In this document: positions 9,071 to 17,057 of the stretch, piece by piece | How positions within the stretch are numbered: the first letter of the stretch is position 1 | Layout of the letters: each line of letters starts with the position of its first letter | Source of the DNA: Sneathiella glossodoripedis JCM 23214 | Lineage (GTDB): Bacteria; Pseudomonadota; Alphaproteobacteria; Sneathiellales; Sneathiellaceae | NCBI RefSeq assembly: GCF_000616095.1 | Contig: NZ_BAMS01000001.1 | Span: forward strand, 1,302,001 to 1,366,000 | DNA: 64,000 bases | Direction: 5' to 3' | Translations under genes and position numbers: made by a program | Notes under the pieces: model-generated | What the model was told of the DNA's origin: nothing | Database searches by the model: none | The model's input: only the letters and a program-made list of their open reading frames with translations

Positions 9071-10059
9071 TACAGATTGTCTACAATGGGAGCAACGCCT
9101 GTCCTGAAGGCATCCACGGTTGGCAGGCCATATTCATCTTCTATTTTTTTGAGCAGAGCATCCCCTTCTTCGATAGAGAGGCCAGATGTATTTATGCTAA
9201 TGCCGACAAATTTTGCATTTTTATTTGTCAGTTGCGCCGCCTGCAAATTCATGTCCATGCATTCTTTGAAACCGGGTAATGGTTGATGGGGTAAGCCTCT
9301 CATATGCGTGCGGGTTGGTTCATGGCACAAGACTAGCGCATCAGCCTGTGCTCCATGTAGCAGGCCCATGCTCACACCCGCAAAAGAAGGGTGAAATAAT
9401 GACCCTTGCCCTTCAATAATGTCCCAGTGATCTTCTTCATTTTCAGGAGAGAGAATTTCAACGGCACCTGAAATAAAGTCAGCTACAACAGCATCAATGG
9501 AAATACCGCTCCCGGCAATGAAAATGCCCGTCTGACCTGTTGCTCTGAAGTCCGCCTTCATGCCGCGTTTCAGCATTTCTTTCTCAATGGCGAGAGTTGT
9601 ATACATTTTGCCTACGGAGCAGTCCGTTCCGACGGCAAGAAGACGCTTTCCTGAACGCGGAGTTCCTTTACCAGTTGGCAAGTCTTGAGTTGGATGTCGA
9701 ACATCAAAAAGGCTGCGCCCGTATTTTTCTGCGGCTTCTTTTACTTCGGGAATGGAAGAGAGCCGAATATGTAAACCGCTGGCGACATCAAGGCCTGATT
9801 TCATAGCTTCAATGATATCTGCAATCCAGTGTTTGGGCAGGAAACCGCCTGAGTTAACAATACCAATAACCATCGTTTTGGCACCTTTTTGTGCAGCCTC
9901 TGCAATGGTAATGTTGTCTATTCCAAGATCTGCCTTGCAACCCTCGAGTTTAAGCTGCCCCAGACACCATTCAGGGCGCCAGTCAACAATACCTTTCGCC
10001 GTCTTTGCGCCGAGCTGATCAGGGACATCTCCTAAATACATCAAATATGGTTGTTGCAT
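9070..10059 (-). CDS. dgcN: DUF1611 protein, D-glutamate N-acetyltransferase DgcN type
   Basis: A 329-residue DUF1611 protein. An N-terminal Rossmann-like domain (about 1-140) is followed by a P-loop-like segment in LLAVGTDCSVGKMYTTLA, then EGQGSLFHPSFAGVSMGLLHG and CHEPTRTHMRGLPHQPLP, all typical of the family. Described DgcN proteins acetylate D-glutamate so that DgcA can racemise the product. The direct coupling to dgcA here supports that role; older annotations call it an NAD-dependent epimerase-like protein. It lies 20 bp after the gamma-carbonic anhydrase gene, which probably heads the operon. Confidence 0.85.
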   Translation of the reverse strand: MQQPYLMYLGDVPDQLGAKTAKGIVDWRPEWCLGQLKLEGCKADLGIDNITIAEAAQKGAKTMVIGIVNSGGFLPKHWIADIIEAMKSGLDVASGLHIRLSSIPEVKEAAEKYGRSLFDVRHPTQDLPTGKGTPRSGKRLLAVGTDCSVGKMYTTLAIEKEMLKRGMKADFRATGQTGIFIAGSGISIDAVVADFISGAVEILSPENEEDHWDIIEGQGSLFHPSFAGVSMGLLHGAQADALVLCHEPTRTHMRGLPHQPLPGFKECMDMNLQAAQLTNKNAKFVGISINTSGLSIEEGDALLKKIEDEYGLPTVDAFRTGVAPIVDNL

Positions 10060-10079
10060 CTAATACCTCAATTGGCCAT

Positions 10080-10682
10080 CTAACTGGCGTTTTCTTCTGA
10101 CTGTTGAATTTTGGAAAATTCCTCGTGCAGGGTTTCCAGCTCGCTGTTCATGGCTTGCAGGCATTCTTCACTGGCCCATTCCCGATGCGAACCCTTACCA
10201 TAAGCAAGTGCATTGCGATAGTACATAAAGGCATTCATTCTGCACTTCACGTAATTATTCTGAGTTCGGACTACCTTGCCTGGCGTGCCCATAACAATTG
10301 AATTATCAGGTATAACAGTGCCTTCTTTCAGAAAGCTGTGACCAGCAATGATGCAGTTATTCCCGATGACGCAGCCGTCCATAATTGTCGAGTTAATGCC
10401 GATCAGGCAGTGGTCTCCAATTGTGCAGCCATGAATAGTGCAGTGGTGAGTGATCGAGCAGTGTGACCCAATATGTGTGCCAGTAGTATCGCCAATATGG
10501 ATCATTACAAAATCCTGAATATTGGTGAACTCACCGATCGTGACGTCACGGGTTTCAGCACGAATGACTGAATAGGGCCAAAGTGATGCGCCTTTAGCTA
10601 TTTTCACTTTGCCATAAACAAGTGCCGTTGGATGGATAAAGGCTGCATTATCAATCGTGACGTCTGGCCCCATATTTGTCAT
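10080..10682 (-). CDS. Gamma-carbonic anhydrase family protein
   Basis: A 200-residue left-handed beta-helix protein built of hexapeptide repeats (KVKIAKGASLWPYSVI, IGDHCLIGINSTI and so on). The zinc histidines are in place: MIHIGD, then SITHHCTIHGC with the H-x4-H spacing. The Arg/Gln pair of the family appears in IRAETRDVTIGEFTNIQD. A helical C-terminal extension of about 40 residues (EWASEECLQAMNSELETLHEEF) completes the trimer-type architecture. Hydration of CO2 is possible, but many relatives have no measured activity and may serve other roles. It is first in line before dgcN-dgcA. A second in-frame ATG three codons in is an alternative start. Confidence 0.88.
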   Translation of the reverse strand: MTNMGPDVTIDNAAFIHPTALVYGKVKIAKGASLWPYSVIRAETRDVTIGEFTNIQDFVMIHIGDTTGTHIGSHCSITHHCTIHGCTIGDHCLIGINSTIMDGCVIGNNCIIAGHSFLKEGTVIPDNSIVMGTPGKVVRTQNNYVKCRMNAFMYYRNALAYGKGSHREWASEECLQAMNSELETLHEEFSKIQQSEENAS

Positions 10683-10807
10683 GGTAATCCTTCTCGTTAA
10701 TCTGGCGGAATTACTTAAATGTTGATACGCAGTTTAACAGGTGACTTCATCGCGTCAAACAGATGTTACACGTTAAGAAATGACTGGTGAGTGGGGCTAA
10801 TTTCTAT

Positions 10808-12601
10808 TTATCTGGAGGTGGACCAGGGAGAGTCCAAAAGCCAGTTTTCGAAAGTTTCTTTCTCAATAGGACGGCTCATGTAATAGCCTTGGGCCACATG
10901 GCATCCCAATCCCGCGAGCATGTACCAGGTTTCTCGATCCTCGACACCTTCAGCAACCACTGACAGGTCAAGGTTTCTGGCAAGTTCAAGCAGCGTCCTG
11001 ACGATAACAGCGTCGTCAGAAACGGTGTTCATATTTAGAACAAAACTCTTATCGATTTTGATTTCATCTACGGGCAATTTACGGATATAGGCGAGAGACG
11101 TATAGCCGGTGCCAAAATCATCAATGGCAACTTTTACCCCTAAATCATGTAATCTGGTTACAACATCTGTCGCCCGAACAACATCCGAAATAATCGCGCT
11201 CTCTGTTATTTCCAGTTTTAATAGTTCAGCTGGAAACGCAAACTGTTCAAGTAAGCGATTAACGATATCAGGGAAAATTGGATTATGCAGGATCAGCGCA
11301 GAGATGTTCACTGACACCGTCAGTTTTCGCCCAGATTTTAGCCATTCTGCGCCCTGACGGATTGAAGCGTCCAGCACCCATCTTGTGAGTGCTTCGATTG
11401 AACCTGAGCCTTCCGCCAGATGAATGAAGCTGTCAGGGAACAGAAGGCCCTTGCTGGGATGTTGCCAGCGAACCAGAGCTTCCACACCAACAACCGTGCT
11501 GTCATGCATTCTTATCATGGGTTGATAGTGAAGGCGCAGCTGATTTTTCTCAATCGCATCAGGTAGTTCCTGCGCAAGTTTTAGTTGCTGCCGGCGTTCT
11601 GCATCCTCCTGCTTCGTGTACACCATAAACCGGTTTTTATCGCGTTTCGCCGTGTATAGGGCGGATAATGCCTTATGGAGCAAGCTGTCAGGAGTGTCTT
11701 CTCTGTCCAGTTTTGCAATGCCCATCGTCGCGCTGAGGCTTGTTGTCTGCCCGTCAATAAAATAGGGCTGACGAAGCTCGTGCGATAGACGGGCTGCTAT
11801 TGTTGTATCCGAAATTTTGGACAGGCCTTCGTGATTTAACAGCATTGCAAATTCATCATCACCAATACGCCCCAGAACAGAGCCGGTGGGCGCGAATTGA
11901 CGGAGCCTTTCTGCGACAGTACTCAAAATCAAATCGCCAAATTCATGACCTTTACTCTCGTTCACGCCCTTGAAACTGTCGATATCAAGAACGATGAGAG
12001 AAAGCTCTTCATTTTTTTCGAGCGCAGTTTTGGACAGCGAAACAAGCTGGTTTTTAAAGTCAGATCGGCTTATCAACGAAGTAAGCTTATCTATCTCCTT
12101 GTGGCCTTCACCAGTAATCGACGGGTCAGGTAAAAGAGAGACAAGCTTTTGAAATCGCCCTGCATGTCCTAGTGCAACTTCAAGCCTCTCTCTGCTCAAT
12201 TCTTCAAAAGCAATGCAATCTGTTGCACCCTGATTCAATAGTTTGGCCGGACCATCTACAATAATTGTCGAGATATGAGGGAGGTTGCAAACATACCGAT
12301 CTAAAAATTCTTGGATGTCTTCAAGCCCGATCTGGTAGTCAATGAGTGCAAATTGAGTTTTGCCCTCTGACAAAAAGAGATCCACGCCGCTTTGCAGTGA
12401 ATTTGTAACCATGCCGGGCAGTATGTTGAGTGTCTTAAGCTTTTCCGACAAACGTTCTGAATTTTCAAGCACAATGGGAAAGAAGTTTGAAAGGTCAGGT
12501 AACACAGGTGTGTTACTACCTTCAAACAAACTGGCATCCATTCGAGACCCAATTTTCGAAACCAGAGATGATGTTTGCAGAGATACCAAAATGAAGCTCA
12601 A
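10808..12601 (-). CDS. GGDEF-EAL protein, probable c-di-GMP phosphodiesterase
   Basis: A protein of up to 597 residues; the first codon is TTG at 12601, with ATG 12541 a good alternative (577 residues). The N-terminal ~150 residues resemble a degenerate receiver-like sensor region. A GGDEF domain follows with the signature RIGDDEF, in which the second Gly of GGDEF is Asp, so cyclase activity is doubtful. The EAL domain keeps all the catalytic elements I can check: VEALVRW, VNIS, LEITES, AIDDFGTG, KIDKSF and VAEGVED. It should therefore hydrolyse c-di-GMP, with GGDEF as a regulatory module. There is no membrane segment, so it is cytoplasmic. It is flanked by 125 bp and 220 bp of non-coding DNA and appears monocistronic. 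Confidence 0.9.
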   Translation of the reverse strand: MSFILVSLQTSSLVSKIGSRMDASLFEGSNTPVLPDLSNFFPIVLENSERLSEKLKTLNILPGMVTNSLQSGVDLFLSEGKTQFALIDYQIGLEDIQEFLDRYVCNLPHISTIIVDGPAKLLNQGATDCIAFEELSRERLEVALGHAGRFQKLVSLLPDPSITGEGHKEIDKLTSLISRSDFKNQLVSLSKTALEKNEELSLIVLDIDSFKGVNESKGHEFGDLILSTVAERLRQFAPTGSVLGRIGDDEFAMLLNHEGLSKISDTTIAARLSHELRQPYFIDGQTTSLSATMGIAKLDREDTPDSLLHKALSALYTAKRDKNRFMVYTKQEDAERRQQLKLAQELPDAIEKNQLRLHYQPMIRMHDSTVVGVEALVRWQHPSKGLLFPDSFIHLAEGSGSIEALTRWVLDASIRQGAEWLKSGRKLTVSVNISALILHNPIFPDIVNRLLEQFAFPAELLKLEITESAIISDVVRATDVVTRLHDLGVKVAIDDFGTGYTSLAYIRKLPVDEIKIDKSFVLNMNTVSDDAVIVRTLLELARNLDLSVVAEGVEDRETWYMLAGLGCHVAQGYYMSRPIEKETFENWLLDSPWSTSR

Positions 12602-12720
12602 CTAGCAAAATTACTGACAAGAGATTAAACGAGTACTGATCAGCTAAAAATAAACCGGAGTGTGTAAACAACGTCTTAATCAGCCAGACAATTATCAAAA
12701 TAATAGCAAAAATGTCATAG

Positions 12721-12736
12721 AGATACATTTGTATCT
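12721..12736. promoter_or_regulatory. 16-bp palindrome upstream of the rpiR-type regulator
   Basis: AGATACATTTGTATCT has perfect 7-bp arms around TT and lies about 85 bp before the regulator's start codon, in the 220-bp AT-rich gap shared with the GGDEF-EAL gene. It is a plausible operator for autoregulation by the RpiR-family protein, but no second copy was found. Confidence 0.4.
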
Positions 12737-12821
12737 AATTTTACAATTATGATTCATTTGTTGCTTTTGTGCATGGATCCATTTACGGTGATCCGCGAGA
12801 CAGTCAAATCTGAGCAGCGGT

Positions 12822-13691
12822 ATGGCGATGAACGATGTGCTTGACTTGGTAGAGCGTAATTACAATGAGCTAAGCCCCCAGCTTCAGCTTGCCGCTCGTT
12901 ACATGTTAAGTAGCCCTGATGAAGTGGCTTTATATTCGATGCGCCATGTTGCAGAAAGAGCGTCGGTCAAACCGGCAACCATGCTCCGCCTTGCAAATCG
13001 CCTTGGATTTGAAACTTACAATGATTTTCGTCAGGGGTTTCGGGAAAGAATAAGCGAGCCGTCTTCTGGCTATGCGGCGCGTGCCCGAAAATTGCAGATG
13101 CGACAGTCGGATGCTTCTCGCTCTTCTTTGGTGAAGGAGTTGGCGGACGCTGAGCTCGATAATGTGCAAAGAACATTTAGCGAGATTTCTGATGCAGACA
13201 TTTTTTCCTCTGCCGACAGTTTTATAAGGGCTAACAATGTCCATGTCATCGGACTTAGAAAATGTGCGTCTGTCGCTGGCTTTTTTAAGTATGCAACGCG
13301 GGTGTTTTTCCCGCAGGCTCAGTTAATTTCTGGTAATGCGGGTCTGTTTTCTGAAGAAATTCACCGCATAAATTCTGGCGATATTCTGTTGGCCATTGCT
13401 TTCGATCCTTACACCAGTGAAACTGTAGCTGCGGCAAGACATGCATCCAAGGTCGGAGCAACGCTTGTTGTTATTACCGATAGCAGTGTCTCCCCATTAA
13501 ATGTGGCGGCAGATCATTTATTTGTGGTCGCAAACAGAAGTCCCTCTTTTTATCGCTCATTGTTAGGGGCTATGGCAATTGCTCAGGCATTAGTAGCCGC
13601 AATCGTAACTCATCTGGGTGATGAGGGGGTTGCTGCTCTTGAAAAATCCGATCAAACCCTTCGAAATACTCAAACTTACTGGCAAGGCTAA
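12822..13691 (+). CDS. MurR/RpiR-family transcriptional regulator
   Basis: A 289-residue regulator. The N-terminal helix-turn-helix (residues ~1-80) shows the family pattern AARYMLSSPDEVALYSMRHVAERASVK split around the recognition helix (TMLRLANRLGF). The SIS sugar-isomerase-like ligand domain spans ~125-260 (VIGLRKCASVAGFF, ILLAIAFDPYTSETVAAARHA). SIS domains usually sense phosphosugars or related small acids. Its stop is 5 bp before the aminotransferase gene, so it heads the aminotransferase-BKACE operon and probably controls that operon and the TAXI-TRAP transporter. A second ATG at 12828 is an alternative start. Confidence 0.92.
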   Translation: MAMNDVLDLVERNYNELSPQLQLAARYMLSSPDEVALYSMRHVAERASVKPATMLRLANRLGFETYNDFRQGFRERISEPSSGYAARARKLQMRQSDASRSSLVKELADAELDNVQRTFSEISDADIFSSADSFIRANNVHVIGLRKCASVAGFFKYATRVFFPQAQLISGNAGLFSEEIHRINSGDILLAIAFDPYTSETVAAARHASKVGATLVVITDSSVSPLNVAADHLFVVANRSPSFYRSLLGAMAIAQALVAAIVTHLGDEGVAALEKSDQTLRNTQTYWQG

Positions 13692-13696
13692 ACCCA

Positions 13697-15028
13697 ATGA
13701 CACATGTCTTTCATCGATCTCTTAACGCCAGTTATCCAACGGCCATTAAAGGTGACGGTGTTTATGTCGTGGATACTGATGGAAAGCGGTATCTGGACGC
13801 AAGCGGTGGTGCAGCAGTATCCTGTTTGGGCCATAGTAACACGGTGGTCAACGACGCAATTCGCGAACAATTGGATAAGATCGCATTCGCCCATTCCGGC
13901 TTTTTCACCAATGATGCAATGGAAAAACTTGCGGATTTTCTGATTGAACGTGCTCCAGGAAATCTTCAAAAAGTGTATTTTGTCTCTGGCGGGTCCGAAG
14001 CCGTTGAAGCGGCCTTGAAGCTTGCACGTCAGTATTTTCTTGAGAAAGGTGAAAGCACGCGAAAACAGTTTATTTCGCGCCGTCAGAGTTATCATGGCAA
14101 TACGTTGGGTGCGCTTGCTGCTGGGGGCAATGAGTGGCGCCGCGAACCCTACTCACCAATGCTAATGCCTGTCGATCTTATTAGCCCTTGCTATCAGTAT
14201 CGTGAAAAAAGAGACGAAGAAAGTGAAGCAGAATTTGGTCAACGTGTAGCGGGTGAGCTCGAGGAAGCCCTATTAAAAGCGGGGCCAGAAAATGTCTGTG
14301 CTTTCATATGTGAGCCGGTTGTTGGAGCGACCCTTGGTGCAGTGCCCGCAGTGGATGGATATTTTAAGCGAATTCGGGAAATCTGCGATCAATATGGAAT
14401 ATTATTGATTTTGGATGAAGTGATGTGCGGAATGGGACGCACTGGATCCTTGTTTGCAGTTGATCAGGAAGGGGTTTCCCCAGATATTCTGGTCACGGCC
14501 AAAGGGCTGGGGGCAGGATATCAGCCAATCGGTGCGATGCTTGTATCTCGTGAGATTTGCGAAGTGATCGCGTCCGGTAGTGGCTTTTTTCAGCATGGAC
14601 ATACATATATGGGGCACCCCATCGCATGTGCGGCTTCTTTGGCGGTCCAGCAGTATATCGAGCGAAATAAGCTACTTGAAAATGTGAAGTCACGAGGGCA
14701 GGAACTGAACGAAGCATTGAGTGCGGAGTTTGCTCAGCATCCACATATTGGTGATATTCGAGGTCGAGGCCTGTTTTTAGGCTTGGAAATTGTGGAGGAT
14801 CGCGTCTCAAAAGAGCCTTTCGCACCAGAATTAAAACTGAATGCACGTATTAAATCAAAAGCGATGGAGCTTGGCCTCATGTGCTATCCAATGGGGGGAA
14901 CAATTGATGGTCGTCGAGGAGATCATGTGTTGTTCGCTCCTCCGTTTATAATTGAGTCCAATCATGTGTCTGAAATTGTGGAAAAATTCAGCAAAGCCTT
15001 TTCCTCCTGCTTGTCCGAGGTGGGGTAA
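13697..15028 (+). CDS. Class III PLP-dependent aminotransferase
   Basis: A 443-residue fold-type I aminotransferase. The PLP-binding elements are SGGSEAVEAALKLAR (phosphate), SYHGNTLGAL, ILDEVMCGMGRTG (D240 contacts the pyridine nitrogen) and the Schiff-base lysine K269 in LVTAKGLGAGYQP. HTYMGHPIACAASL follows. The group includes omega-amino acid and beta-amino acid transaminases, so the substrate cannot be read from sequence. It sits between an RpiR regulator and a beta-keto acid cleavage enzyme and shares a TAATG overlap with the latter. A role in turning a beta-amino acid into a beta-keto acid for that enzyme is my inference. Confidence 0.9.
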   Translation: MTHVFHRSLNASYPTAIKGDGVYVVDTDGKRYLDASGGAAVSCLGHSNTVVNDAIREQLDKIAFAHSGFFTNDAMEKLADFLIERAPGNLQKVYFVSGGSEAVEAALKLARQYFLEKGESTRKQFISRRQSYHGNTLGALAAGGNEWRREPYSPMLMPVDLISPCYQYREKRDEESEAEFGQRVAGELEEALLKAGPENVCAFICEPVVGATLGAVPAVDGYFKRIREICDQYGILLILDEVMCGMGRTGSLFAVDQEGVSPDILVTAKGLGAGYQPIGAMLVSREICEVIASGSGFFQHGHTYMGHPIACAASLAVQQYIERNKLLENVKSRGQELNEALSAEFAQHPHIGDIRGRGLFLGLEIVEDRVSKEPFAPELKLNARIKSKAMELGLMCYPMGGTIDGRRGDHVLFAPPFIIESNHVSEIVEKFSKAFSSCLSEVG

Positions 15029-15858
15029 TGATAACACCAATGCTTGATCCACTTTCTATTATGGTGGCTCCCAATGGTGCGCGAAAGATGAAGAAAGATC
15101 ATCCGGCGCTACCGATGACGCCAGATGAACTTGCGAACGAGGCCTATAATTGTATGCAAGCCGGAGCGAGCGCAATTCATTTACATGTTCGTGATGCCGA
15201 AGGAAAACATTCTCTGGATGTAGGTCTTTATCAGGATGCTATTGCAGCGGTTCAGGAGAAGTGCGGCGCTGGCATGTTAGTGCAAGCGACGTCGGAGGCG
15301 GTTGGTATTTATTCAGCTAATGAGCAAATGGATATGGTGCTCAAATTAAAGCCTCCGTCTGTTTCTTTAGCAATCCGGGAGCTTGTTCCAATCGGCGGTG
15401 AAAGTGCAGCTGCTGAATTTTTCACTCAGTTGCACTCATTGTCGGTAATTCCGCAGTTTATCCTCTATGATTCAGAGGATGTGAAGAGATTCAACCGCTT
15501 AAGAGAAGAAGGGGTGCTTCCTGATCAAGCTGCTTTTCTACTTTTTGTGTTGGGTCGGTATGCAGAAGGTCAGGTTTCCAAACCTGCGGATCTGCTGCCG
15601 TTTCTGGCCGTACGGGACCCTAGGGACCATTGGTCAGTATGTGCTTTTGGCCCTTTGGAGAATGTTGCTGCAAGCGCAGCTATTGCATTGGGTGGGCACG
15701 TCAGAGTAGGCTTTGAAAATAATCTGCTTCTTAAAGGTGGTGAGGTCGCGTCATCGAATGCTGATCTTGTCCAGCAGGTATCGGAAGTCTCAAGAGTTAT
15801 CGGGCGTCCACTAGCGACTGCCGAGCAACTCGAAAATTTAGTATCAGGTAACATGTAA
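15028..15858 (+). CDS. Beta-keto acid cleavage enzyme (BKACE, DUF849)
   Basis: A 276-residue TIM-barrel protein of the 3-keto-5-aminohexanoate cleavage (Kce/BKACE) family, a little shorter than usual. The zinc-binding H51-L-H53 lies in AIHLHVRDAEG, and the C-terminal HVRVGFENNLLL motif holds the conserved acidic residue. Members react a beta-keto acid with acetyl-CoA to give acetoacetate and an acyl-CoA. Known substrates across the family are diverse, and the exact one here is unknown. ATG 15028 overlaps the aminotransferase stop by one base, so the two are translationally coupled. Confidence 0.9.
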   Translation: MITPMLDPLSIMVAPNGARKMKKDHPALPMTPDELANEAYNCMQAGASAIHLHVRDAEGKHSLDVGLYQDAIAAVQEKCGAGMLVQATSEAVGIYSANEQMDMVLKLKPPSVSLAIRELVPIGGESAAAEFFTQLHSLSVIPQFILYDSEDVKRFNRLREEGVLPDQAAFLLFVLGRYAEGQVSKPADLLPFLAVRDPRDHWSVCAFGPLENVAASAAIALGGHVRVGFENNLLLKGGEVASSNADLVQQVSEVSRVIGRPLATAEQLENLVSGNM

Positions 15859-15982
15859 CAGTGAAGCATCGTGTATTTTGCGATGTCAATCTTGCATTAG
15901 CATCGCTTGGGTTTGATAAGATATAGTCAATCCATGATGTGAGCTTATTTATTGAAGAAATTGACAGGTTGAGGAGTTTAAT

Positions 15983-16957
15983 ATGAGACGTATTTTTTCT
16001 GTAGCGGCGACAGCCGTGATTGCCTATGCGGGGGTTCTCGCATCAACAGCACCAGTTCAGGCTGAAAAGTTTATTACAATCGGAACAGGTGGACAAACAG
16101 GTGTGTACTATCAGGTTGGCGGTGCGATCTGTAAACTCGTTAATCGGGGCGCAAAAGACCACAATATCAAATGCACGCACACCACTGGCGGGTCTACGAA
16201 AAATATTAACGGTATTCGCGCAGGTGATCTGGATTTGGGTGTAGCTCAGTCTGACTGGCAGTATCACGCCTATCATGGGACTGCGCCAAAGCAATTCCCA
16301 GATGGTGCGTTTAAGGAATTACGGGCTGTCTTTTCCGTACATCCTGAACCCTTTACCGTTGTTGCCCGTGCGGACGCAGGAATTGAAAAATTCGAAGACC
16401 TTAAAGGCAAGCGTGTGAATGTTGGAAATCCTGGCTCAGGTCAGCGCGGCACAATGGAAGTCGTGATGGAAAAAATGGGTTGGACAATGGATGATTTTGC
16501 GCTCGCATCCGAGCTGAAATCCTCAGAGCATTCTGCCGCCCTTTGTGACAATAAAATTGACGCTTTCGTCTTCACCGTGGGTCATCCAACAGGTAATATC
16601 AAGGAAGCAGCTACAACTTGTGATGTGAAACTTGTACCGGTAACCGGTCCTGCGATTGATAAACTGGTTGAAGAAAACGCCTATTATGCAAAAGCAGATG
16701 TTAAAGGCGGCACATACAAAGGCAATGATGCTGATGTTCCTGTCTTTGGTGTGGGTGCAACCTTTGTGTCCTCTACCAAAACAGATGAAGAAACTGTCTA
16801 CCAGATTGTAAAAGCGGTATTCGAAAATTTTGATCGCTTCAGAAAAATGCATCCTGCATTCGCCAACCTGGATAAAAAGGCAATGATTTCAAATAATCTG
16901 TCTGCACCATTGCACCCAGGCGCAGTGCGTTACTATAAAGAAGCAGGCTTGATGTAA
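15983..16957 (+). CDS. TAXI-family TRAP transporter solute-binding protein
   Basis: A 324-residue periplasmic receptor. TGAGGAG precedes ATG 15983. A Sec signal peptide covers about residues 1-27 (cleavage near VQA-EKF). The mature part starts with the family motif ITIGTGGQTGVYYQVGGAIC, then THTTGGSTKNINGI and GQRGTMEVVMEKMGW. TAXI proteins feed sodium- or proton-driven TRAP permeases; ligands are often glutamate-like or other small acids, but the specificity here is not readable. The fused permease gene follows after a hairpin, and the upstream aminotransferase-BKACE pair suggests the imported compound is its substrate. Confidence 0.95.
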   Translation: MRRIFSVAATAVIAYAGVLASTAPVQAEKFITIGTGGQTGVYYQVGGAICKLVNRGAKDHNIKCTHTTGGSTKNINGIRAGDLDLGVAQSDWQYHAYHGTAPKQFPDGAFKELRAVFSVHPEPFTVVARADAGIEKFEDLKGKRVNVGNPGSGQRGTMEVVMEKMGWTMDDFALASELKSSEHSAALCDNKIDAFVFTVGHPTGNIKEAATTCDVKLVPVTGPAIDKLVEENAYYAKADVKGGTYKGNDADVPVFGVGATFVSSTKTDEETVYQIVKAVFENFDRFRKMHPAFANLDKKAMISNNLSAPLHPGAVRYYKEAGLM

Positions 16958-16969
16958 GCCAGTTTAATA

Positions 16970-17001
16970 GGGTGAGCAGAAATGCTCACCCTTTATTATT
17001 T
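16970..17001 (+). terminator. Attenuating terminator between receptor and permease genes
   Basis: A perfect 9-bp stem GGGTGAGCA / TGCTCACCC with a GAAA tetraloop, followed by TTTATTATTT. It lies just after the receptor stop. This position would allow excess receptor over permease, by partial termination or by protecting the upstream mRNA 3' end. Confidence 0.8.
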
Positions 17002-17057
17002 GGCGAAACAATATCGCCAACTGCAGAAATTTCCGAAAATTCGATGCTGGGGGGATT

